Origin: Bacillota bacterium
GTDB lineage: Bacteria; Bacillota; Clostridia; Lachnospirales; Lachnospiraceae
Assembly (NCBI GenBank): GCA_023410575.1
Contig: JAEYPP010000093.1
Span: 1 to 55,571, forward strand
Reading direction: 5' to 3'
DNA length: 55,571 nucleotides
Part shown: positions 7,247-14,400 of the stretch, piece by piece
Layout: each line of letters begins with the position of its first letter
How positions within the stretch are numbered: the stretch's first letter is position 1
Made by a program: the position numbers and the translations under genes
Notes under the pieces: generated by a model
Seen by the model: only the letters and a program-made list of their open reading frames with translations
Told to the model about the DNA's origin: nothing
Database searches by the model: none

Positions 7247-7494
7247 AGGTAAATTAAATATTTGAGTACCCCAATGACTTGCAACATTGGAAGCTCTTTA
7301 TGAGCGTGGGAATGACCTTCATCAAATTGATGATAGTTGTTTTCACGCTCTATTTATTTGCTTAACATATGATCGTATTACCTTCTTCTTGCTTAGTATA
7401 AGCTCCTGGGCATGAGTGAAAACTACCTGTTTCCTTGAAGGATGTAATAGATCAGAGAACAAGGAAACTAATTTGAAAGAGAGGTAATATTAAT
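7247..7494 (+). ncRNA. Structured ~250-nt leader with internal terminator
   Basis: No open frame. CCAATG/CATTGG forms one hairpin near 7271-7292. GAGCGTG pairs with CACGCTC (about 7302-7358) and is followed by a T-rich stretch, giving a candidate terminator. A 9-bp hairpin, GTTTCCTTG with CAAGGAAAC, ends just before the ribosome site of the gene at 7495. The region looks like an attenuating leader or a short RNA followed by a separate 5' UTR. Confidence 0.4.
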
Positions 7495-8187
7495 ATGAAA
7501 CTGAGACAGATAACAGATGAACAGAAGCAATCCTTCATGGATGAAGCCAGAGCAGTGATTGAGAATTGGGATGACTTCATCAAGCAGATTGATGGGAAGT
7601 TAAAAAAGTATGGTATGGTACATTTGAGTCAAACCAAGGAAGTGATGGGGCTTAGGTTAGCTAAGGAGCGAAAAGAGGAATTAATTGCTGCTATGAAGAA
7701 TCTTAATGTCAGCACGATTGATGATATTGTAACAGATCTTAAGGAGATTAAAGAACGTTATATTAACAAGATAGCTCCACAGAAAGCTACTACAGATCCA
7801 TTAGAACTTAGCTTCATCGAGAAAGAGTTGTTAGTTATGAAGGATGAGGAAGTGGTGGATTATTACAAGGAGAATTATCTTGATAAGAACATCACTCGCT
7901 TATGCAAGATAGAGTTTAACCGTAGAAAAAATCTAAACGGTGTCAACCTGGTACCACTACAGGATTTTGGAGTTCAGGATTCAGTCACTGATGAGATTGA
8001 TAAGTCTATCAAATTTTATTTAGGTCTTAGACAGTTTACATCGAACAGTTGTTGTTTTATCGGTGCAATTGAGGAGACAGGGACACCAGTTCCTAAGATG
8101 ATTGCCTGGACAACGATCATTAGTGAAGTGGAACATCGTAATATGCAACGTAACGTTCATGTTAGCTTAAAAGATTTTATTAATTAG
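7495..8187 (+). CDS. Unknown 230-aa protein
   Basis: The family is not recognised. The N-terminal ~110 residues are strongly helical and charged (likely coiled coil), and the C-terminal half is more globular with an unusual NSCCF pair of cysteines (~185). It is the first gene behind the promoter at 7212-7240 and leads a run of small phage-like genes up to the TerS-like protein. A structural, capsid-remodelling or regulatory role are all possible. Confidence 0.6.
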   Translation: MKLRQITDEQKQSFMDEARAVIENWDDFIKQIDGKLKKYGMVHLSQTKEVMGLRLAKERKEELIAAMKNLNVSTIDDIVTDLKEIKERYINKIAPQKATTDPLELSFIEKELLVMKDEEVVDYYKENYLDKNITRLCKIEFNRRKNLNGVNLVPLQDFGVQDSVTDEIDKSIKFYLGLRQFTSNSCCFIGAIEETGTPVPKMIAWTTIISEVEHRNMQRNVHVSLKDFIN

Positions 8188-8195
8188 GGGGCATT

Positions 8196-8315
8196 ATGGA
8201 AGAAATCAAAGCGTACTTAGAAGAGCGTATTCAATACATAGTTAAGACAAGAGGTAAGGAAACGGTAGAAGAACAGGAACTGAAAAGAGTTCTTACTCTT
8301 GTTGATGCCAATTGA
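8196..8315 (+). CDS. Unknown 39-aa protein
   Basis: A short, charged, helical peptide (MEEIKAYLEERIQYIVKTRG...) starts eight bases after the preceding stop behind AGGGGG. It resembles the many tiny helical proteins in Firmicutes prophages. No function is assigned. Confidence 0.5.
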   Translation: MEEIKAYLEERIQYIVKTRGKETVEEQELKRVLTLVDAN

Positions 8316-8379
8316 ATATTGAATAAGATTACTTAGCCCCTATACGCTTGTATTTGGGGCTTTCTTTGAAGGTGGGAAT

Positions 8380-8526
8380 ATGAAGAGAGTAAAGCAGATG
8401 CTTAAGCAGGTTAAGGAAATAGAACAAGCCAGGAATGGTGTAGTAATCGTAAGCGAGCCAGTGAATGATGCAAAGCTCCTGCAGCTAAAACGGAGATACG
8501 AGGTTATTATCTTTGATGACATTTAG
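8380..8526 (+). CDS. Unknown 48-aa protein
   Basis: A short basic helical protein (MKRVKQMLKQVKEIEQ...) ending in a beta-like acidic tail (EVIIFDDI). The ribosome site is AAGGTGGG. It lies directly before the terS-like gene. Confidence 0.5.
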   Translation: MKRVKQMLKQVKEIEQARNGVVIVSEPVNDAKLLQLKRRYEVIIFDDI

Positions 8527-8546
8527 ACAGAAGGGAAGTGAGTTAG

Positions 8547-9188
8547 ATGGCAAAAGGTAAATTCGAATACTGGATAACGTCAGATGGCTTACTCCTACTT
8601 GAAGCCTATGCCAGAGATGGATTGACCGATGATCAGATAGCTCATAACTTGGGAATCACTAGATCCACCTTAAGTAGTTGGAAAGCAAAGTTTCCTAAGC
8701 TATCGGAAGCTTTGAGAAAAGGAAAAGAAGTAGTTGATATTCAGGTAGAAAATGCGCTGCTTAAGAGGGCCTTGGGATTTGAATATCAAGAGGTAAAGAA
8801 TGAGAAGGGAGTTGATGTTAATGGATGCACTTATTCAAAGGTTGTTAAGACAACTAAGAAAGTAATTCCAGACACAACAGCCCAAATCTTCTGGTTAAAG
8901 AATCGTAAGCCGAAGGAATGGAATGGTCAAAGCAAAGTTGATATATTACCTGATCAGACGAAGAACCAGGCACCTCACCAGGTAGTATGGGATATGCTAA
9001 ATAAGGTATCAGAAAAGGTTGCAACTGGTGAGTTAGATCCAAAGAGAGCTAGTGTGATTGTAACTTCCTGTAATGCAATTCTAGGATCTATCCGGGCAGA
9101 CGAACAACAGAAGCAAATAGAGCAGTTAGCTGATCTATTGGAAGAGCTGCTAAACGATAAGGAAGGGGCATGTTATGAGAAAGGTTGA
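8547..9188 (+). CDS. TerS-like DNA-binding protein (phage small terminase, HTH type)
   Basis: The 213-aa protein matches the clostridial phage family annotated as terminase small subunit or transposase-like HTH protein. Its hallmarks are DGLTDDQIAHNLGITRST (helix-turn-helix, ~27-45), WKAKFPKLSEALRKGKEVVD, NALLKRALGFEYQE, and DTTAQIFWLKNRKPKEWNG. Small terminases choose which DNA is packaged. A stand-alone TerS without a large subunit is the mark of satellites that divert a helper phage's packaging machine, as in SaPI/PICI islands. No recombinase catalytic residues are seen. It overlaps the next frame by 14 bases. Confidence 0.75.
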   Translation: MAKGKFEYWITSDGLLLLEAYARDGLTDDQIAHNLGITRSTLSSWKAKFPKLSEALRKGKEVVDIQVENALLKRALGFEYQEVKNEKGVDVNGCTYSKVVKTTKKVIPDTTAQIFWLKNRKPKEWNGQSKVDILPDQTKNQAPHQVVWDMLNKVSEKVATGELDPKRASVIVTSCNAILGSIRADEQQKQIEQLADLLEELLNDKEGACYEKG

Positions 9189-9387
9189 TAAATTGATTAA
9201 AGCAGCCAAGAGGTTGATTGTGGATTCTTTCAGTACAATCTTTAGTTCTAATGATGATGGTTTTATAGAAGCCCTGGGACTCAATCCAAGTGATTATGAA
9301 GTCACCTTAAAAGATGGTACTGTTATGTATGATGCTGATCGTGCACTGAATGATAGCGTGAAAGAGGCATGGAGTGATGATATATAG
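9175..9387 (+). CDS. Unknown 70-aa phage-type protein
   Basis: A small protein with a basic helical start (MRKVDKLIKAAKRLIVD) and an acidic end, overlapping both the TerS-like gene and the next gene. The tight overlaps support it as a real member of the operon. Family not recognised. Confidence 0.6.
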   Translation: MRKVDKLIKAAKRLIVDSFSTIFSSNDDGFIEALGLNPSDYEVTLKDGTVMYDADRALNDSVKEAWSDDI

Positions 9388-9622
9388 GAATCATGAACAT
9401 TATTTAGATCCAACAGCAGGCAAGGCAATACATAATGTGATGAGAGGTAGTAAAGTGAGAAAAGATATCAGAAGATTAATACAGAGAGTTAGCAAACTAG
9501 AAAAGAAAGTACATCCCTTATATGACTTCTCTAAGCTAACTACTGAAGAGCTGCAAGACATAGTTAATGATAATCTATCAGAAGAACAGATAAATATATT
9601 GTTGGAGTCAATTAAGAGATAG
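9374..9622 (+). CDS. Unknown 82-aa phage-type protein
   Basis: The opening NHEHYLDPTAGKAIHNV resembles a short conserved segment that I recognise from small proteins of Firmicutes prophages and islands; the rest is a helical charged tail. The start may be 9374 or 9377 (adjacent ATGs). Role unknown. Confidence 0.6.
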   Translation: MMIYRNHEHYLDPTAGKAIHNVMRGSKVRKDIRRLIQRVSKLEKKVHPLYDFSKLTTEELQDIVNDNLSEEQINILLESIKR

Positions 9623-9636
9623 ATAGGGGGATTTCA

Positions 9637-10587
9637 ATGTCAAATGAAGAATTAGTTCAACAGATTCAACAAGGAATAGATATAAAGGGCAATATGGAAC
9701 AACTCTATATTCAAAATAAGGGCTTGATCTATGCAACGATTAAAAGGTATCGCTACGCTTGCCAGAGTGACTATAATAGCCTTCCAATCATTGAGATGGA
9801 TGAATTAATGAATGAAGCGTATTTTGGGCTTGTTAAGGCTGTAGAGAACTATAATCCAAATCAGGGAATCTTATTCATGTCATATGCTCCTAATTGGATC
9901 AGACAAGCAGTGAAGCGTTATTTAGATAACTGTGGTCGTACTATTCGAGTACCGGTGCATACACAATAGGAAATATATCAATACAATCAGATATCTTCTT
10001 ATTACCTTCAGAACTTTAATCGTGAACCTGAGGTATGGGAGTATGCTAAAATGATGTATACTACTGAAGAGGAAATAGAACAGCTGCAGAAGTTCATGTT
10101 CCAAGATAAGCTTAAAAGTCTTGATGAAGCAATTCCAGGAGCCAATGATGATAAGGCAAGTCTTGGCGATACCATAGAAAGTGATTTGGATATTGAGAAT
10201 GATGTTGTAGAACGAGTGTCCCAGGAGCAAGTTCAGAATGAGTTATGGGAAATGGTATCAAGTACATTAAACAATGACAGAATGACTGACATATTGTGTT
10301 ATCGTTATATTAATGGACTTACTCTTGAAGCGATAGGAAATAGACTTGGAATAACAAGGGAACGTGTTAGACAAAGTGAGAGTTTTACTTTATCACGATT
10401 GAGGAGAAGTAGTAAGATGCGTAAGCTCGTTTTAGATCTCAATCTATGGGATGAAGGAAAGCCTTTTAGTATTAATAGAATAAAACTATGGTGTGAGCAT
10501 GGTCGTTATCAAGCTTTAGATAACAAGGAGTTAGCCTATGCTAAGCGTATGGGATGGGTGGATGAGAAAAAGCTCATGAGAGCATAG
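9637..10587 (+). pseudogene. Sigma-70-like factor split by an in-frame TAG
   Basis: One reading frame runs from 9637 to 10587 with a single TAG at 9967-9969. Before it: region 2 of a sigma-70 factor (DELMNEAYFGLVKAVENY..., core-binding and -10 recognition, ending RTIRVPVHTQ). After it: region 3 and a full region 4 helix-turn-helix (LTLEAIGNRLGITRERVRQ). A restart at 10051 (ATG) would give a 178-aa piece with region 4. Element sigma factors normally turn on late genes. The TAG may stand for CAG (one C-to-T change), giving VHTQQE as in related factors. It could be decay, or a leaky stop that yields two products. Confidence 0.75.
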
Positions 10588-10627
10588 GATGAGAACATCT
10601 TGTAATAATTATTATACTCCCCTAAGA

Positions 10628-10668
10628 TACATTCGTTATAGTGATATGGCGGGTGTCTCTTTTTATAA
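10628..10668 (+). terminator. Terminator after the sigma-like gene
   Basis: A two-tier hairpin, AGATAC with GTGTCT outside and CGTTATA with TATGGCG inside, is followed by CTTTTTAT. It separates the phage-like operon from the defence genes. Confidence 0.55.
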
Positions 10669-10688
10669 TTGAAAGGATGTTGAAATAT

Positions 10689-10760
10689 ATGGAAAACAAT
10701 GCTAATATGTATATTATAGTTTCAGTAGATGTAAAGGGGGAGAAATATGCAAATAAATGA
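10689..10760 (+). CDS. Possible 23-aa leader peptide overlapping ptuA
   Basis: This frame (MENNANMYIIVSVDVKGEKY...) has its own GAAAGGA ribosome site, contains the ptuA ribosome site (GGGGGAG) and ends 14 bases inside ptuA. The layout fits translational coupling, or a remnant of an upstream gene. No family. Confidence 0.35.
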   Translation: MENNANMYIIVSVDVKGEKYANK

Positions 10761-11919
10761 CATTAATATACAAGGCGTAGCAGGTATTAAACAGCTAGAA
10801 CTAAAATTTAATTCAGGTCTTAATCTTATATGTGGAACTAATGGTATTGGAAAAACAACTATATTAGATTGTATTGCTACTGCTTTTTTGGCTGGTGATA
10901 TTACGCTAAAAAAAAATGCTCAAAGTGAAGTCGGCAAAGTAATAGTCAAATATAATACTGATAAAGTGTATTCTTATGATGTTAAGAATTTTCAACCGAA
11001 TCCAGTCAACCAAGATAGGTATAATGGTGATATGCAATTAAGTAAAAGTATTTTATACTTCAAGCCATTACGTGATATAGCATACCTATCCCTTAATTCG
11101 ATTAGCAAAGATCCAAGCAGTATTAATCATAATCCTTATACTTATCCTCGTTCTGTTATAAATGGAATTAATGCTACGGATATAAAAAATTGGTTCATTA
11201 ATAGATATATGTTCCATGATAAGGAAGGTAGTATGACCCCTGAGCAATTAATTAATTTTCAACTAGCTACAGAATGTTTTAGTAAAATGGACTCTAATAT
11301 TAATTTTAAAACAGTGTTATCTTCGAGCTATGAAATATTACTTATGACTAACAAGGGGGATATTTATTTTGAATACCTATCTTCAGGATATAAATCGGTT
11401 ATATGTATATTATTCGGAATTATAAAAGAGATTGAATATAGATTTAATGGCCCATTCATTGTTGCTAATAACTTTGAAGGGATAATTCTTATTGATGAGA
11501 TTGATGTGCATTTACATCCTCATTGGCAAGCTAAGTTTGTTCAAGTATTAAAGGAGATTTTCCCAAAAGCACAAATAATTGCTACGACTCATAGCCCTAA
11601 TGTCTTGCAAGTGTTGGATAGAGAAGAAATAATTCCATTAGAGGAAGATGAAGATAAAGGGGTTAGAGTAAGAGAGTTAACTCTGGGGAATTATGGTTTA
11701 CACGGTTGGACATTAGAAGAAATATTGACAGACGTAATGGGATTGGAGACTACATCATCAAAAAAATATATTGATGCAATTACATCATTTGATCAGGCTT
11801 TAGACAGAGAAGATAAAGAGGAGATAGTTACAGCATATAAAAGGCTTGATGAAATGTTACATCCAAATAGTAACATGAGAAGATTGTTAAAAATACAAAT
11901 GGCAGGCTTGGGGGAATAG
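10747..11919 (+). CDS. ptuA: Septu-like ATPase (PtuA family, SMC/RecF-type AAA)
   Basis: The 390-aa ATPase has Walker A GTNGIGKT (30-37) near the N-terminus, an SSGYKS signature-like turn (~215), Walker B ILIDE (~247-251) with the HLHPHW motif of the RecF/OLD-like group, and switch segment ATTHSPN (~279-285). The central part is shorter than in SMC proteins and has no long coiled coil. Paired with an HNH nuclease of the PtuB type, it matches the two-gene Septu antiphage system, where PtuA multimers hold PtuB in complex and ATP sensing controls nuclease activity. The stop codon lies two bases before the partner's start, so the pair is co-translated. Confidence 0.82.
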   Translation: MQINDINIQGVAGIKQLELKFNSGLNLICGTNGIGKTTILDCIATAFLAGDITLKKNAQSEVGKVIVKYNTDKVYSYDVKNFQPNPVNQDRYNGDMQLSKSILYFKPLRDIAYLSLNSISKDPSSINHNPYTYPRSVINGINATDIKNWFINRYMFHDKEGSMTPEQLINFQLATECFSKMDSNINFKTVLSSSYEILLMTNKGDIYFEYLSSGYKSVICILFGIIKEIEYRFNGPFIVANNFEGIILIDEIDVHLHPHWQAKFVQVLKEIFPKAQIIATTHSPNVLQVLDREEIIPLEEDEDKGVRVRELTLGNYGLHGWTLEEILTDVMGLETTSSKKYIDAITSFDQALDREDKEEIVTAYKRLDEMLHPNSNMRRLLKIQMAGLGE

Positions 11920-11921
11920 GT

Positions 11922-12683
11922 ATGATAAAGTTAATACGGCCTGATAAACCAAGCCAACTGACAGAAGAGACAGAGCAAGCATTAATTGAAGAATATGCCT
12001 CGACTGGGAAATCTGTATGGAGAAAAGAATATATTACTCAAAATCTTCTAAATATGTCCAGTAACAAATGCAGTTATTGCGAGCTGAAGCTAAACGTTCA
12101 AAGTAGAGAAATGCATGTTGAACACTTTCATTGTAAGGATTTGTATAAAGATGAAGTAGTGAAATGGGAAAACTTATTACCTTCTTGTAGACAATGTAAT
12201 TCCAATAAAGGAACATGGAATACTAAATTATATCCTATTATTGACCCTACAGTATTAAACCCTAAAGACTACTTATGTATTCAATTTCATACAATAAAGA
12301 GTAAGGATAATAATAGAGATAGTATTGGTTATAGAACAATCGAGATATTTGACTTAAATAATAGAGAAAGGTTAGTGAATTTAAGGTTAGAACTAGCAGA
12401 AGCTATTATGGTAAAATTGTCCGATATTAATGATAAACTACAAAGGTATATGAAAAATACTGAAGATACTAGGTCGAGAAATAGAATAATACGAACGTTA
12501 AGAGATGTATTAAAAATGACTCAGCCTTATGCGGAGTTTAGTGCATTCCTTTCCTCTATTTTATTAAATTTAGATGATTATAAAGAAATAAGAGACTCTT
12601 TAATTAAACTAAACTTATGGGATACTGAAATGGAAACGTTACATAGATGTGCAAACGAGATTAAGCTAGAAATAAAATACTAA
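11922..12683 (+). CDS. ptuB: Septu-like HNH endonuclease (PtuB family)
   Basis: This 253-aa nuclease carries CSYC (50-53) and CRQC (89-92), which together would hold a zinc ion, around the HNH core: HVEHF (65-69), W82-N84 and SNKG (94-97). This CxxC-HVEHF-CxxCN layout is that of the PtuB/TIGR02646-type HNH proteins found in Septu and in some retrons. The C-terminal half is helical. The upstream partner is the PtuA-like ATPase. No reverse transcriptase is in the window, so Septu fits better than a retron. A UUCG-loop terminator follows. Confidence 0.82.
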   Translation: MIKLIRPDKPSQLTEETEQALIEEYASTGKSVWRKEYITQNLLNMSSNKCSYCELKLNVQSREMHVEHFHCKDLYKDEVVKWENLLPSCRQCNSNKGTWNTKLYPIIDPTVLNPKDYLCIQFHTIKSKDNNRDSIGYRTIEIFDLNNRERLVNLRLELAEAIMVKLSDINDKLQRYMKNTEDTRSRNRIIRTLRDVLKMTQPYAEFSAFLSSILLNLDDYKEIRDSLIKLNLWDTEMETLHRCANEIKLEIKY

Positions 12684-12688
12684 ACCAA

Positions 12689-12712
12689 AAGCATCCTTCG
12701 GGGTGTTTTTTA
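12689..12712 (+). terminator. UUCG terminator after ptuB
   Basis: GCATCC, loop TTCG, GGGTGT (12691-12706), then T-rich. The sequence from 12689 for about 38 bases is repeated with few changes at 13933, after the gene at 13196. Confidence 0.75.
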
Positions 12713-12746
12713 AATACCCAAAACCAACGAATGGAGGTGAGCCTGA

Positions 12747-13064
12747 TTGGCAGATAAGAAGTTAACTGATAAATAAAAGGCATTCGTAGATGAGTATCTG
12801 ATAGATCTCAATGCCACTAGAGCTTACTTTTAGATATACAATACTGTTAAGAGCGATGATGTGGCTCGTGTAGCTACAGCTAGATTGTTTTTATGTGAGT
12901 GGTATTTTCCGTTGAGTAAAGAACAATCTGCAGTAGTCGTTTCACTGAAAGAAAAAGAATATAGAGAGTGAGATTGTATAATTACGGTTGCAGAGACTTA
13001 TAATGGTGATATTTAAGTGACTACTATTCAGAGAATCAATAGTAATGGGTTACAACAAATCTAG
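12747..13064 (+). pseudogene. Decayed second small terminase gene (Terminase_2 type)
   Basis: After GGAGGTGA and a TTG start, the frame reads MADKKLTDK-stop-KAFVDEYLIDLNATRAYF-stop-IYNTVKSDDVARVATARL. This is the N-terminal DNA-binding domain of Terminase_2 small terminases. TAA (12774-12776) takes the place of the conserved Gln of the KQKxFVxEYL motif and TAG lies at 12831-12833. The stretch after residue ~50 no longer resembles the family and has TGA and TAA stops. The gene is dead as read in the standard code. A TTCG terminator (13069-13100) follows. Confidence 0.7.
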
Positions 13065-13068
13065 TTTG

Positions 13069-13100
13069 AAGCACCTACTTCGGTAGGTGCTTGAATTTTT
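13069..13100 (+). terminator. Terminator after the terS remnant
   Basis: A perfect 10-bp stem (13069-13078/13083-13092) with loop TTCG, followed by five T. Confidence 0.8.
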
Positions 13101-13145
13101 GAGGTAAACATCATAGTCAGAAGATAAGTAGAATGAATAATTTCG

Positions 13146-13174
13146 TTGCCTTATATGGAATAAAGTAGTAATAT
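13146..13174 (+). promoter_or_regulatory. Promoter of the 239-aa cargo gene
   Basis: TTGCCT (13146-13151), 17 bp, TAATAT (13169-13174), then a strong AAAGGAGG ribosome site. The gene therefore appears to be a self-contained unit between terminators. Confidence 0.5.
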
Positions 13175-13195
13175 TTTATTTAAAGGAGGGGGAGC

Positions 13196-13915
13196 ATGAG
13201 TTTATTTATAGCTGGGTGTGATGGATCGTATAGCATAATTATTGCTGATACAAAATCATCGTATATAAATGGATATATTGATGATTTGCAAAGAAAACTT
13301 TATTATCACGGAGATGGCATTCCATGGGTAGCATCTTGCGGAACTACAGTTGGATACGAGATGTATTTAAAATTAAAAGAAAGTCAAGTGGATGACATTG
13401 GAGATATAATAAAGTTATTTAAAGATAGTTATGATTTTGAATTAAATAATGGAGGATATTCAACGAAAGAATTAAATAAATCTGCGATTTTAGTATCATG
13501 GATTACAATAGATAGCGATAAACCTATAGTGAGATTAGGGTACGTTGATAATAATATTGACGGGATTATGAAAATAGAAAATAAAACAATTACTATATAT
13601 CCGAAGGATGTAAAAAATACCAATGGGGATTACTATGAGTGTGAAGATATTTATTTTGATGCTGATTTTAGGAATGTACTTATAAAATATGTAGAAAAAT
13701 TTATAGCCATAAAAGAGGAATCTAATTACGTTAGTAGCACTTGTTGCATAGGGTTTGCAAATGCGTTTGAAACTTATTATTTTGAGGATGATATGTATAA
13801 GATGTTGCAGTTGTTGCAACAAGGTGAAACCATAGAGAATAAGATGGAACAGATTATAAAATTTCAACAGGATTATGATTCTGGTAAAATACTAAATGAT
13901 TTTTTAGACCTTTAA
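13196..13915 (+). CDS. Unknown 239-aa cargo protein, possibly Ntn-hydrolase-like
   Basis: No firm family. The first ~70 residues (IAGCDGSYSIIIADTKSS, then KLYYHGDGIPWVASCGTT) have the strand-turn-strand rhythm of proteasome-beta/HslV-type Ntn hydrolases, in which a DxR/K-type strand and a GxG turn follow the N-terminal nucleophile. The nucleophile itself is not clear: Ser2 after removal of Met or Cys8 would be candidates. The middle is beta-rich and the end helical. It lies between two terminators next to the Septu genes and has its own promoter, so it looks like an independent cargo unit. The assignment is tentative. Confidence 0.6.
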   Translation: MSLFIAGCDGSYSIIIADTKSSYINGYIDDLQRKLYYHGDGIPWVASCGTTVGYEMYLKLKESQVDDIGDIIKLFKDSYDFELNNGGYSTKELNKSAILVSWITIDSDKPIVRLGYVDNNIDGIMKIENKTITIYPKDVKNTNGDYYECEDIYFDADFRNVLIKYVEKFIAIKEESNYVSSTCCIGFANAFETYYFEDDMYKMLQLLQQGETIENKMEQIIKFQQDYDSGKILNDFLDL

Positions 13916-13932
13916 ATGATGAATTGATACTT

Positions 13933-13954
13933 AAGCATCCTTCGGGGTGCTTTT
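13933..13954 (+). terminator. UUCG terminator after the 239-aa gene
   Basis: GCATCC, loop TTCG, GGGTGC (13935-13950) and TTTTCTT. It is almost identical to the terminator after ptuB; about 31 of 38 bases match, including the flank ATACCCAAA. Confidence 0.8.
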
Positions 13955-14001
13955 CTTATACCCAAATCAATACTTCTGTTCTAATAATAGCTGGAATAAA
14001 T

Positions 14002-14100
14002 ATGATAACCTGGTATAAGAATGCGATAATAAACTACAGAGTTTTTAAAGAGGAAGAAAGAATAAGAAAAAATAAGAATAATACATTACATAGTAAGTGA
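14002..14100 (+). CDS. Doubtful 32-aa ORF
   Basis: MITWYKNAIINYRVFKEEER... is basic and helical, with only a weak ribosome site. It may be part of the 5' leader of the peptide gene that follows, or a remnant. Confidence 0.25.
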   Translation: MITWYKNAIINYRVFKEEERIRKNKNNTLHSK

Positions 14101-14101
14101 A

Positions 14102-14135
14102 ATTCTTATAGGTCTAAATTAGGTGTTATAAGAAT
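14102..14135 (+). promoter_or_regulatory. 9-bp hairpin upstream of the hydrophobic peptide gene
   Basis: ATTCTTATA (14102-14110) pairs perfectly with TATAAGAAT (14127-14135). It lies about 20 bases before the ribosome site of the 36-aa gene and may be a 5' UTR structure. Confidence 0.45.
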
Positions 14136-14169
14136 ATATTAAAATAATTGAATAAGTTGGAGGCATGCT

Positions 14170-14280
14170 ATGAATTCAATAGTTGCTTTTCTTAGCGATT
14201 TACTAAGTATTACTATTAATGCGATCATAATACTTAGCTATTTATGTAAAACTAAGAAAGTGGCGCAAAAAGATAAATAG
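14170..14280 (+). CDS. 36-aa single-span membrane peptide, candidate type I toxin
   Basis: The peptide has one hydrophobic span (~residues 4-25, including ITINAIIILSYL) and a basic tail (KTKKVAQKDK). This is the form of type I toxins such as Fst or Ldr/Hok-like peptides and of small holins. The ribosome site TTGGAGGCAT (14157-14166) is exactly complementary to ATGCCTCCAA at 14331-14340 downstream on the same strand, so the mRNA tail could cover the ribosome site, as in hok foldback inhibition. No sequence family is recognised and no antisense RNA was identified. Confidence 0.55.
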   Translation: MNSIVAFLSDLLSITINAIIILSYLCKTKKVAQKDK

Positions 14281-14293
14281 CATAATATGTTGT

Positions 14294-14340
14294 ATCTACC
14301 CTTGCATTATTTTACCCTTGTAAAGGGTAGATGCCTCCAA
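14294..14340 (+). promoter_or_regulatory. 3' hairpin and anti-ribosome-site sequence
   Basis: ATCTACCCTT (14294-14303) pairs with AAGGGTAGAT (14323-14332). The adjoining ATGCCTCCAA (14331-14340) is the perfect complement of the ribosome-site region of the 36-aa peptide gene. The two pairings overlap by two bases and could exchange. Confidence 0.5.
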
Positions 14341-14400
14341 TAACAAATATATAAAACTTAATAGATAAAGAGCTATAGTTATATATTATAATTAAGATTA

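Noticed and set aside
8547..9188. Transposase
   Set aside because: The HTH resembles transposase DNA-binding domains, but there is no DDE or serine catalytic domain and the rest matches the phage TerS-like family.
10747..12683. Retron effector pair
   Set aside because: The ATPase/HNH pair also occurs with retrons, but no reverse transcriptase or msr-msd-like RNA is found upstream or downstream.
9637..13064. Reassigned stop codons (TAG/TAA read as Gln) in the element
   Set aside because: Other element genes end normally at TAA and TAG (ptuA ends in TAG, ptuB in TAA), no suppressor tRNA is present, and the terS remnant has further TGA and TAA stops with lost similarity. Decay is simpler.
13429..13867. 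Minus-strand hydrophobic ORFs inside the 239-aa gene
   Set aside because: They are reverse-frame shadows of an AT-rich gene, without ribosome sites or family features.
14157..14340. Fst/RNAI-RNAII type I toxin system
   Set aside because: Fst-type loci need direct repeats so that a convergent RNA pairs with the mRNA. Here the repeat is inverted on the same strand, which fits foldback, and no T-run terminator for an opposing RNA was seen.
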